Shown: positions 53,201 through 64,000 of the stretch, piece by piece
Position numbering within the stretch: the first letter of the stretch is position 1
How the letters are laid out: each line of letters opens with the position of its first letter
Assembly (NCBI GenBank): GCA_013398175.1
Contig: VZRZ01002343.1
Span: 835,673-899,672, forward strand
From: Climacteris rufus
Lineage: Eukaryota > Chordata > Aves > Passeriformes > Climacteridae
Direction of reading: 5' to 3'
Length of the DNA stretch: 64,000 bases
Made by a program: the position numbers and the translations under genes
Notes under the pieces: model-generated
The model's input: the letters and a program-made list of their open reading frames with translations, nothing else
Told to the model about the DNA's origin: nothing
Databases searched by the model: none

Positions 53201-54894
53201 GCAGCATCTTGTAGCACAGTCAAGTAAGCAACCAAAACATTTAGAAAATTCAAGTGAAAAGCTTTAAGTGTGCATATCATTAGTAGGGAAGAGTCAGTAT
53301 CATCAAACAATGCATGCATGAGGAGCTAGGAAAATATCTGAACTGCAGATTGAAAGGTTTCTAACAGCAGTGGAGAGAGTTGAGAGTCTTGCTTTGTACC
53401 CTGAATTGTTCTAATATAAAGATGGATGAACTGTATGACCATGCACAACTCTTCTTGAAGACACAGTATTAAATTGGTGAAACAGATCAGTGTGGTGATG
53501 TCTTAGGTGGGATTTACAAGGAGATTGAATCCCAATTTGTTTGCACCATATTATTTGTTTAATAATCTGAGCTTCAAAGTTACCAGTTGCCTGCAGGCTA
53601 CTCTAAATAAAAAAAAAAAACCAAACAGCTAGGAAGGAAATTTTCTTTCCACCTTGAAACATAATTTCTTTCCTGGGTTTGTTTTGCCTTTTAAATTTAC
53701 TGGTTTGTGAGGAACTGGAGACTGGCAAGTGCTAGAAACAGGATACAGGGTGGAATGAGTGGATTTCTCAGGTGTGCACTGCAATTGTCTTCGTGCTGGC
53801 TGGGTAACAGATTACCAGGTGTAGTCAGGAAGGGTTTCTTCCCCTCATCCCTTGCAATTGAATCCATGTTGCATGAGAATTGTTTATTCCACAGACTTCC
53901 TGCTGTTGCTGGCAGGTTGAGTATTGATGATACTCTTGACCTCTTCTGCTCTCCCACCGTGGCATGTTAGACTTAAATATTCTGCTGTTGGGTTGTGGGG
54001 TTTGGTTGGTTTGTTGGGTTGGGTTTTTTGTAAAGAAAAAGCCCTATGTTGTATTGTCTGGTGTTTAGAGGTGTTTTTTTGACCCCTTATCAATGGCAGG
54101 CCATCAGGTATGTTTCTTGAGACACAGTGAGAAAAATACTGGAGAAAAAAGGTATTATTCCTTAACAAAGGAAGCACTATAAATTCAGTATACTGATCCT
54201 TCAAGGCTGTGCTGAACTCTACCAAAAACAATCTCTTTAATGTCAGTGGGATAATTGTGTCTTAAAAGTAAATCAGCACTTATTCCATAGAAGTTTCTTC
54301 TTCAGTGTAGCACTTCAATGCATAATAAATACTGTAATACCATTATAATAAACACATGCTTAACTACTTCAATAGACCAAGACCATGATGTATTAACTTG
54401 ATTTTGTATGTAATCTGTATACAATTAGAAGATGATGGTGGCTAACCAAGAGTTTAAAAAGCTTGCTATGGCAACTATAAGATTTCTTGAAGTTTTTCTA
54501 AAAGGTTAGGATTAAGACTGCTGCTGCCAGGGGTAGGTGTATTCCCATCCAGCCCTACTCTGCTTAGTGCCAGCTTCTTTCCTATGTTGGCATTAGGAAT
54601 TAGGCAGCCCAAAGTGAGTGGGATCAGTGACCAGGTTTTAGTGAAGAGCATTTATTTCATGGTGCTGGTTCTCAGCTAGACCAGAGCACTGACCTGACAG
54701 GAGGCATCTCTGCCACGGTGGAAGCAGCAGAAGCAGCTGGGGTTGGAAGGAGGAGCAGACCAGTGGCTTTTCATCCAGTAATCCTGCCTTAGACCATAGG
54801 AAGTTAGGAAACCTCACCCTGAAACCAGGGTGTGCTGTGCTGTGCTGGGCTGCTGGGGTTTCCTCTCTCCTGTCACAGCCAACACAACAGGGTG

Positions 54895-55320
54895 TGCCTC
54901 AGGCTCTCCTGCAGGGTCCTCCCCATCCCTGGGAGCAGTGGGGCTGTGTGTGCCTCAGCCTCTCCTGCAAGGTCCTCCCATCCCTGGGAGCAGTGGGACT
55001 GTGTGTGCCTCAGCCTCTCCTGCAGGGTCCTCCCATCCCTGGGAGCAGTGGGGCTGTGTGTGCCTCAGCCTCTCCTGCAGGGTCCTTCCTCCCCCATGCA
55101 GCAGCAGCTCCCCATCCCTGGGAGCAGTGGGGCTGTGTGTGCCTCAGACTCTCCTGCAGGGTCCTCCCATCCCTGGGAGCAGTGGGGCTGTGTGTGCCTC
55201 AGCCTCTCCTGCAGGGTCCTTCCTCCCCCATGCAGCAGCAGCTCCCCATCCCTGGGAGCAGTGGGGCTGTGTGTGCCTCAGCCTCTCCTGCAGGGTCCTT
55301 CCTCCCCCATGCAGCAGCAG
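54895..55320. repeat. minisatellite with mixed 55-bp and 79-bp units
   Basis: About seven tandem copies of a G/C-rich unit built on ccctgggagcagtggggctg, then tgtgtgcctcagcctctcct and gcagggtcct. The motif gggagcagtg recurs at 54931, 54986, 55041, 55120, 55175 and 55254, giving spacings of 55, 55, 79, 55 and 79. Long units carry an extra 24 bases rich in cccccatgcagcagcagctc. A T run follows at about 55327-55341. The array generates overlapping open frames in all three forward frames and is not coding. Confidence 0.95.
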
Positions 55321-57379
55321 TTCCACTTTTTTTTTTTTTTTGGGACTCTCACTGAGCATCTGCAGAGGCTGGTGCTGCCTGTGCAGCAGAGTTGACTCAA
55401 CACCATTGCTCACATCCCCGCTTGCATCAGGCATCTCGGTGCCAATCCACCTTCCTCAGGGTTTGGAATTCATGTGTTATCTCCTGAGCTGGAGAATCTG
55501 CTTGGGTGTGCATTTTGTTTGCTGTGCCTAGGAGTAGCATGGACAATGGAGGGGGCTTGGCTGGAAATCATCTGTCATCATTCAATGTAACATACTCCAC
55601 ATTATCACAAAGGAAGTCGTAGTAGATGTAGAATTTAAACTCAAGTTTCATTGACAGTACACTTTTTGGCTAATAGTAGTATTTGAGGAAATGCAAATTA
55701 TTTTTTTAAAAATCAGAAGACTGTACTAAGCAGAAGAATGCTTGCAGATTTAGAAAAATGTTATTGTTAGTGTACTTAAGGTATACAATTTTACAGAAAT
55801 TGGAAATGTAAGCTTTAGTTTATTCAGACTTTTCACCCAAGATGGTCATGATTTTTCTCATTTTAAAGATGTAAACAGAATTGTGAAAAGTATAGATTTT
55901 GCTTTTCACATATACATGCATGTATATATATATTCATCCCAGCAGACATCTCAGTAATTTGTTTGGAGGCTTGTATATGTTCTAGCTTGTTTCTAAGCAA
56001 CATGCTCCATAGCAATAGGATACAATACAGATTGTCCTATATCCCAGTCATTTAAGCCTCTCATCTGATGATACTGTTGTACTTCATATGTTTGTTTTAA
56101 ATGGTGAGTTTACAGTGAGCTATCTTTGCCATCTAGGTTTTCATTTGCTGCTTTCACTGGGATGGAGTTACTGCTGGCAGTGCTTACGTGAGCATCAGCT
56201 CTGGCTGCACACAGAAGCTTTAAATCACAGCGGTATCATTTAAGGGATTTGGAGGTCCTGCAGGGCTTCCCTCCAGCATTCTGAGACATTCTCTGAAATG
56301 GCTCTCCGTAGTCTCCTCTCACATACTTTACATTTATCCAGTACATTTCTAAGCTGAAATGGAAGTATGACTGAGTAATTGCTTAAAATGAGTATGCAAA
56401 AGAGCTGTTTCACTTTTCTTAATTATTTTGGATATAGTCTTAGCAGAAAAATTGCTTATACAATAATAGAAAAAATGACATTAAATTATATAAAAATAAG
56501 TAAGGTGGGTTTTAAAAATAAAAACAGGTTAAAATTAGTAAAATATTTCCTTTTAAAAATTATATCCTGGCATACATGGAAGTTTTGAAGACTGAACCCA
56601 GTATAACGTATTCACTCATGATTAGATGACATCTCATATGTTTTGCAAGATTAATTGGTGATGGATTACTTTTGTTTTAAAATTGAGAGGACTTAACATA
56701 CTGTATTACCACCTTCAGGCTGATGAGGAATGAGTACCAAAATTTTAAATGCATTTTATCTTCAAAATGCAGTACAACTTACTTAGAATCACTTCAAACT
56801 AATTACAGAAAGTACCTGTTTTCATGGTATTCCCTCCTCTCCTCCTTTGACATGCCGTATAAATGAAGTGAACATTGTATTAACAAATTCCTGACTTTGG
56901 ACTGGTGGATGTATAATGCCATGTGCAAAGTATCATATTCCATAACCTTCCTGAAATGTGTACCTTGCATATCACCTGCTCTTTCTTTTACTTACTATAC
57001 AAAACATTCTATTTACTTTTTTTTTTTTTTTGCTTTATTCACAGAATAAATATTAGTGGCAAAGATAACCATTTTTTATAGAGTACCATACCTCATTATA
57101 GAGTTGAGGGAAAAGTAATCCCAACTCAGGAGAAAGCAAAACCTCTATCTGTGGAAGGTTAGTGAAGTTTGCTGTTTGGAATATACAAACTTCTGAGTCC
57201 AAGCAGGCGGGTTTGGGGTGCAGGGTTAGGACCGCAGGATGCACAGGGAGTGCACAGGCGCTCAACTCGTGCAGTTCTGTAGCTGCCGCCCCGTGGGGCT
57301 GCTCCAGAATTCCGGTCCAGAGCCGATGCCCAGATCGCTGCTGTGGTTCACCTGTGCCCGATGAAATTCTCTGCCCGGC

Positions 57380-57550
57380 TCAGCCACCCTGCTGGGCACC
57401 CCCGCCTGCCGGGGCCCGGCTCCCGCGGGCAGTGCCCGGTGCCCCAGGGCGGCTGCCGGGAGCATCGCCCGCCTCTGGCGCTTCGGCCTCTGGCGCTTCG
57501 GCCTCCGCGCCGCAGGCAGCGGCGGCAGGAAAGCTGCTCGGAGCTGGCAC
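57380..57550. promoter_or_regulatory. isolated CpG-rich patch inside the MRTFB intron
   Basis: This abrupt CpG-dense block lies 7 kb inside an AT-rich intron. It includes two exact head-to-tail copies of gcctctggcgcttcg (57471-57485 and 57486-57500) plus a partial third. It does not look like CR1. It may be an internal promoter or enhancer, or a GC-rich simple-sequence expansion. Open frames through it (57162-57575 and others) resemble no known protein. Confidence 0.45.
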
Positions 57551-60500
57551 AAGGGAATGGAGGCTTTCGCTGTAACAGCTTTTCATGTAAAGGAAACGGC
57601 CGTGTTTCCAGCACTGTCTGTTTCCATGGCAGCCAGCCTTGCAGCCTGCGCTGGAGTTTCTGCCGCTCTTGGAAATTTCCAAGAGGGTATGCAGGAATGT
57701 TGGACCTTACATTTTCTCGTTTTTACTTGCAGTTCTAAAGGTTTAAATAGCTAATATCCACTGGATTTTAACTTCGGGAGAAGTAATGAGATGATTACGT
57801 ACAGAACATTACAAAAATCTTGATGCATTGTTTTTGTTCTTGCTGCCATTTGAAAGGACTGTGTGGCGTCTGCTGGACCCTTCTCCATGGTGAAGTGTTT
57901 GTTTCAGCTGTGTTATTGTGAAATGGCAACAACTATTTGCTATTTCACAGTACCTTCTATAAAAAGATAAAATTTGATCTGAAATTAATGGGATGTGTAA
58001 TGAAGTGTATTAGATGTGGAATTATTAGTGTTGGAACTGTGCACAGTATGTGTTCTGGTTTCTTTCAAGGCAAGAAGCAGTGGTGAAAGCTTGTCAGTCA
58101 GCCTAGATAGCATTGTTCCTGCAGGACAACTATCAATTTATTTTTGGCCTCTTTACATTCCAGTGCTTGTGATTATGTAGTACTACTTTGAGACTGCTCT
58201 TCTATAGGGTACACATTACAGATTTGTAACAGGAGTCACTTGCTCAGCTTTGATAAAAGCTGCTTGCTCTAGGTGATTGAGGAATACACTTTATTTCACT
58301 CACTGCCATTCACACCGAGTAAGCCGTGCCCGGCCCGCTCTGTTTCCTGCCTTTGCAAGGGCTGTTCACAGATCCTGATGTGTCTCCTCAAGTGCCTGTT
58401 CGTGGCAGTTTTCCTGCGTTCACCCCTCAGAGCACTTCAGCAAGACACTGAGGGGCTGCTTGTTCTGGTTATCCTCAGTCTCTGTGTCCCTTCAGGGCAC
58501 AGTGTGTGTGTGACCCTGAGCAGGACTCACTGGCTGAGAACGGGGCCATTGGCTTTATAAAAGTCAGTGCTGTACAGAAATACAGTTCTACATACAGAAG
58601 TGCATTGGTTCATGGATGACCTCTCCATTCCCTGGCTCAGGGCAGTGTTGATTCCCTGGTGTGCTGCCACTGGAGGAGCTGTAGGAGTGGGAGCAGCAGC
58701 CTCTGGCACTCTGCTTTTCAGCTGGCGAAAAATCTGTACCTCCAGTGCAGTCACAAGACTTCTGCTGACTTTGAGAGTCAGATAACCAGATGTTCTTACT
58801 GTGAGGAGGGATTATGCTTTTTTGTTTTGTCAGTAAGTATTAAATAAGCTATCCAAGCTTTAATGATCATTTCATTGACTGAAGAAAACACATGGAAATT
58901 TTGGAACCTCTCCACCTGGTGTTCAAGTGTTAAAATCATACACTTGCTTGAAAACAAAAAAGAATATCCTCCCTTCTCCCTCAGTCAAAGCAGGAATTTG
59001 ACTGACCTCTCTGTGCATAGCTTTTATTCAGAAGCAGTTCACAGACAATTTTGAGAGTTGCATGGTGTGAAGGAGGATTCCTGCCAGATAATGTGAAGTG
59101 CAAACTATTTGTACTGTCTTTTAGCAACTGCATTTGCTCAGTGGTGTTAACACAGCCCTTCTTTTGCACATGCACTTTAAATAGGAGGAACAGTATTAAC
59201 AACATTAATAATGTGTTAATATATCTAAATATTTGTTAATTTGGGGTCTTTATTTTGGAGATCACCTTCTATGATTTTAGATGCTGTGTAGGTAACTGCC
59301 TGATCTAAAAAGTGTAAAATTGAAAGGTAAACTGTCTGACAAAAAGCTGGATGGATTTACCCTGATAAGAACAATCTGTTAAACACAGTGTTTAAGTACC
59401 CTTCCAAGGGGAACTTCACTTTGTAGTGCCTGCGCCTCCTATCTTTTGAATTCTCCCTTCTGTAGATTCCATGCTGGCTTGTTTATAAACAGTTCTTTGA
59501 AATACAGGGGAGGGGGAAAAGAAAAGAAAGGAAAAAAATCCGAACCCCAACCCACACTAGAACAAGTAGTAAAATATGTATTATATTTGAGTAATACTTC
59601 AGTGGTTTTTACATTTTTAAATTTTTTTTTAAGCTGTGTCCTCTTATCCATCCTTACTAGATTTACTGCTCTGTGTGTTACTGACTGTTCTGGAAATCTC
59701 TTGCTGTATGGATTTCTGTATACATGATAAGCAAAGTATGTATTAGCTTTAATTACATTAGATTTAAACCAACCTGAATTCTATTCTAGATAGTTCTGCG
59801 TGGAAATAAATGAGCAATTCTTTGCCAATTCTCAGATGGTTCATCCTTGTCTTTGAAGATAATTTCATCATATTTTCCTTATTGAAAATACATGATTTAG
59901 TTTCCATGACTCCCATCTTCCTATCTGGCTGGCTGTTTTTTGAGATGCTTCTTGTGAGTCCCCATTTCATTTTGAGCTTTTCACAAACCTCACTCCTGTT
60001 CCCTTCCTTTACACCTACTTCACGTTCACCTCCTGTATAAAGATAAACTTCTGTGTGTAACTTCTGTGCTTGTAACTACAGAGACCACAGAAGGGTCACT
60101 CCTGGCTGCAGGGTGAGCACCTGCTCTGACACACAGACCTGTACACCAGCAGTGCTCTGACTACGAGAAGTTGTGCAGCTCACAGACGGGGGTTACTGTT
60201 TGCTGCCTTAGAAACAGCTCTGCTTTGTCCTTTGTCACTGTAGGGGCTTAAAGTAGTTGAGATCCTGAAGTCTTTTGTAGAGATATAAATACTGGCTTTT
60301 CTCCTAATATATTTGCATTTGAAAAGCAAAACCTTTTTAGCTTTTCAACTTTTAAAAAGAAATGTATTTAGAGTTTTTATTCACGATTGTATTCTATTTA
60401 AAATTTTTCTTTTCTTTAATAATGCATTCAACTGCCCAGTATTTATCATTTTAAAAAGTTTAAATACGACACTGGTTTTGGACTTGCTTGCAAAAGCAAA

Positions 60501-63500
60501 CATCTGGTTTTCATCCAGCTTTGTTTCTGTTTAACCTCCTTGCTTTGGTCAAGTCAAAATCTCCAATTATTATCTTACAGCATCTTTCTAACTCTGACTC
60601 ATCTCTTCTTTAGCATTCCCCCCGCAGTGCTTCCCTATTAGTCATGCTACAGGCTGTCCTTTCCTCATTATGTAATCTATAAGTTCATGATATTTAGTAA
60701 GTGAATAACTGCACATTCTATATCTTCTGCATCTCTCATTTTCTCAGTTTTCCTACTGTTTTTATGACTTGTCCAGATACAGATGGGACAGCTTCAAAAT
60801 CCTCCCTTACTTGCTTTGCAGTGCCTGATGTGGGTTATCAGGTGATGAGCAGACAGTGTTAGGGGAGACAAGAATGGTCTATATATTTTTAATAAAAAAT
60901 GCTAAAGCTTCACACATGAGCACATAAGGTTTATGTGCAGGTACATTCTTACTGTTCTTCTCACCCTTCTGCTGTAGTCCACTGCATATTCTCTTGTTAC
61001 AGTGTACAGTGTTGAGGATATGGGTCAGGTTTTACTCTTTCTGCAGAGCTTGAGCCAAATATCTGACCACAACTGAAGCCACAAATCATAGATACAATAT
61101 ATTCCCAAACTACCCAGCAGGGCTTCCCATCATCTGCATTTGGAAATAATGCTCATTATATGTTCAGTAATAATGTTCTTTCCCACTTGTGATTGCTAAG
61201 ATTGAAAGCACAGTCCTAGCAAAGCTTAGGTAGCTATAGCTGAACCAGCTACACCTACAAAATGGGGTTTATGAGAAAGCTTAGTAAAAAAGAAAGCCTG
61301 AGTAAAAAGCATATTAGAAATCAGAAATATCACCACAAATGCATTATTTCTTAACAGATTACCTGCCTATCATGTGTTGATATGACTCACAGCAGTATTA
61401 ATATTCTTCACCTGCTGTAATATTGACAGCATTCACTTGTTGATCCACTGTGTTCCAGGTAATGGAATTGAACTCTGATTTTCTTACTGTGTCTGACATG
61501 TGTCAGCTGTACTGTGGGCATCACTGATGTTGGAGCAGGTCATTTTGCTGGAAGATCTTGGGCCTGAAATAGAGGCATATGTTTAAAACTGACCTGTAAG
61601 TAGGTAAAAGGTTTGGTAGACACTTTTGTCATGTGCTTACTGTTCCAAAAAAGCCAGATTTTAGTGTGGTGTGAAGTAGACTGTTCAGCAAGTCTGGACC
61701 AAGTGGAGCTGTTCAGCAGGGATGAGATTCCTGCCCAGAGCAGGACATGGTTTTCAACCCTTGTCACTACCTCCTAGTTATGTGAGAGAAAGAATAGTTT
61801 AAGCAAAGAACAGAAGAAAGACAAGTCTTAATCTACTCAGGACTAAAAATGCTGGGTCTGAAATACAGTAGCCTTGCCATCCTGTTTATAAATTCTTTCA
61901 CATCATTTGCATGGGTGAAACTCATGTAAGAGTTTTCAAAGGGATTGCACGTGTATTGCAGATACAGTTTTAAGGCTAACTGAGCTTTCTTGATCTTACG
62001 ATTTGTAAACAAGGAAACCCAAACCAAGAATATAACAGATTTTTTCTTGCTTTCCTGTAAACACCACACCAGTCAGTGAGTTTTTTTTGTGCTTGTGATG
62101 TAGCCCCGGGGTTAGGAAGCTTAACATCCCAACATTACACTGTATGCTTGAAGTGCATTGCCATTGAAATGATTTTTTAAATGCACACTGGGATAGTAAA
62201 GCTGGTGCAGGACTCCAGGCAGTACAAGCTTGCATCGACTGGTAAGAGATCCTGGCTTACCTGGAGCCACAGAAGTTAAGGAACACAAAAATAAACTATT
62301 ATAGAATAATTCTTCAGTTACCTTTCTACCATTCAGTTAATATTACTTAGGAAATACAATGCCCTACTTAAAGCAGGTATTTTCAGGTTTTCAGAGGAAC
62401 TCAATACCTTTTGAATGACTTTTCATCAATTTACATTTTAGTGTTGTTGTTTTGCATTCTCCCATCTCTGCCCTTTGTGATTCTTGTGTAACAATATTGT
62501 AAAGTCTGAACAGATCTGCTGTGCCACAGCCCTGAAATGTTTGTATTTAAACTCTCAACATTTGTGTGACACAAAAAATAATGTCCTTGTTTTCAGGACT
62601 TGCTATTCCAGGTCTTAATGCTTTAGCCAGAGGAATATCCTTCCTGTACTGCAGAACAGGAAATAAGCTGGTTCCTTTTAAATTCTGGAAACAATGAACT
62701 TTGTCCTTAGCTTAATTTTTTAGAAATTGCATTCATTTTGATGTTTTGGACAATGCACTAGCTTGTTTTGTTTCCTTGTGAAATACAATGGGAACAGCAT
62801 ACCATAATCATACATCCATAATAATCTATCAAGTCTGAATTTAAGCATGTAAATATTACATCTTTAATGTATTTTTTTCTCTTGACTGTCCCTTGCTCAG
62901 AAGAGGAAATTTCACATTGGGGTAGTACCTATATGTGTCAAAGAGAGAATGGAGCACTATGATAAATTGATACAGAAACAAAAGGAAGGGAACAGTAGAA
63001 GAAAGAAACAACTTTTTAATTTATTTTTTTTTCCTGGGAACAAAAAACCATAGTGTTTGGAAGTATAAGGCTTTTATGTCTATATCCTCCCCCGGGTTTT
63101 GTGGTTCGTGGTGTAGTATTCAATGTATATCACATTGGTTACTCACAGAAACTGTGTATTTTATTAAAAGTAATGTAAGAAGTTACCTCTGAAGCTTTAT
63201 AAACAGTTTTTCCACATTTAATAGTATTAGGTTTATTTTGTCCTTTAAATAATTATCATAATACATCTCAATCAAAAAAAGGGCATTTTTGGATGTTCAG
63301 GGAGAGGATAAGGTCTGTTCCTGATTGCAGCATTTTCTGGTTGTTTTTAAATAAGCCAGATAAAATCCCACTTCTCTTCAGTTTCTTGTGTATTAGCAAG
63401 GTTTATATAAATGTACAGTCAGGCTTCATATTAAAAAAAAAAGTCCTTAAGTAAAAACAATCAACCAAACACATACAGCTTTTCTTCGAAAGTGCTCTGC

Positions 63501-63913
63501 AAACATCATTTGTATTTCAGCACAGTGAAGTCAAGTAAGATTGCTTTAGGACATGCAGTAAGGCTCTGTAATCATGGTGTGTTTCAGCTCCTGGTCCAAA
63601 CTCTCTTTAGCTGACAGTTTCCTTGCTGAATGCTTCACAGCCCTGAGGAGGCCCAGGTGGCAGGGTGGGTGCCTGGTGAAATGCAGTGCTGGGATCAGCT
63701 GTGCCCAAAAAGCAGCAAACTCCAATGCAACTGGGCCTGGGAACTGGGTTAACAGCAGCTGTTCCCTCTGATGGCTGTGTTCAGGGGTTACTCTTGGGTC
63801 TGAACACAGATTAAAAAAATATTTCTAAAGTTGCAATACTTGGTATTGTTTGAATGGGTTTTTTGAACATTCTGAGGACACTGTGCTTACCCAGGAATAT
63901 TTTCTTTTGCCAG

Positions 63914-63979
63914 TGCTTCAGCTGAGGCTGCAACAGAGACGGACACGAGAACAGCTGGTGGACCAGGGCATCATGCCAC
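63914..63979 (+). CDS. MRTFB: MRTFB (MKL2), shared exon encoding the first RPEL motif
   Basis: The 66-base exon completes a Val codon (G from the previous exon plus TG) and encodes LQLRLQQRRTREQLVDQGIM followed by P. This is the core of the first RPEL repeat, the motif by which MRTF proteins bind G-actin and are kept cytoplasmic; the RRTREQL segment is the RPEL signature. The acceptor is ttcttttgccag (ending 63913) and the donor gtaaga begins at 63980. The last base starts a Pro codon completed in the next exon, outside the window. The sequence appears identical to mammalian MRTFB over this exon. The remaining RPEL repeats, basic, SAP, leucine-zipper and transactivation regions lie downstream. 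Confidence 0.97.
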
Positions 63980-64000
63980 GTAAGACTTATGTTATTTCTA

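Larger units (their letters stand above)
50251..63913 (+). other. MRTFB: MRTFB intron before the first RPEL exon
   Basis: This is a 13.7 kb intron from gtcagt to the acceptor ttcttttgccag. It is mostly AT-rich and holds the minisatellite at 54.9-55.3 kb and an isolated CpG-rich patch at 57.4 kb. Other open frames are short and unrecognised. No RNA gene or CR1 copy of convincing length was seen. Confidence 0.85.

Noticed and set aside
54830..55531. 233-codon open frame, and two overlapping ones, as a repetitive protein
   Set aside because: They are produced by a minisatellite whose unit has no stop in any frame. Three frames are equally open and there is no homology or splice support.
55910..55927. 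18-bp perfect palindrome (atatacatgcatgtatat)
   Set aside because: It lies in a run of alternating TA/TG dinucleotides, where such symmetry is common, and nothing around it suggests a binding site or a hairpin RNA.

Overview
This window is vertebrate nuclear DNA, almost certainly from a bird. The genes are split by GT-AG introns into short exons in AT-rich sequence, and CpG-rich islands sit at promoters. The only recognisable interspersed repeats are short 5'-truncated CR1 LINE fragments, the main retroelement of bird and reptile genomes. Most of the other open frames are chance.

Two protein-coding genes are supported, both on the + strand. At the left edge (about 188-2894) are the last three coding exons of ERCC4 (XPF), the catalytic subunit of the ERCC1-XPF structure-specific endonuclease. 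A 3'UTR with several polyadenylation signals follows. From about 39.4 kb to the right edge is the 5' part of MRTFB (MKL2), an actin-regulated coactivator of SRF. It has two alternative N-terminal coding exons (39,378-39,531 and 50,130-50,250). Both end in the same splice phase, so either can join the shared exon at 63,914-63,979, which encodes the first RPEL actin-binding motif. The gene continues beyond the window. The ERCC4-then-MRTFB order and orientation match human chromosome 16p13.

Layout: 1-2.9 kb ERCC4 exons and introns; 2.9-3.9 kb likely ERCC4 3'UTR; 3.9-18.3 kb non-coding DNA with a 44-base A run and a TTCC microsatellite; 18.3-20.1 kb a GC-rich block with two CR1 fragments and a 327-base assembly gap, a candidate distal MRTFB promoter; 20.1-39.2 kb non-coding with one CR1 fragment and a short tandem duplication; 39.2-39.7 kb CpG-rich first alternative coding exon; 39.7-49.7 kb intron with one CR1 fragment; 49.7-50.25 kb CpG-island promoter (59-base gap) and second alternative coding exon; 50.25-63.9 kb intron with an isolated CpG-rich patch at 57.4 kb and a 55/79-bp minisatellite at 54.9-55.3 kb.

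I found no bacterial-type system, CRISPR array, intact mobile element or clearly undescribed gene. The best leads are the multi-promoter structure of MRTFB, the intronic CpG-rich patch, the mixed-unit minisatellite that stays open in all three frames, and a Phe-to-Tyr difference at the ERCC1-binding end of XPF.
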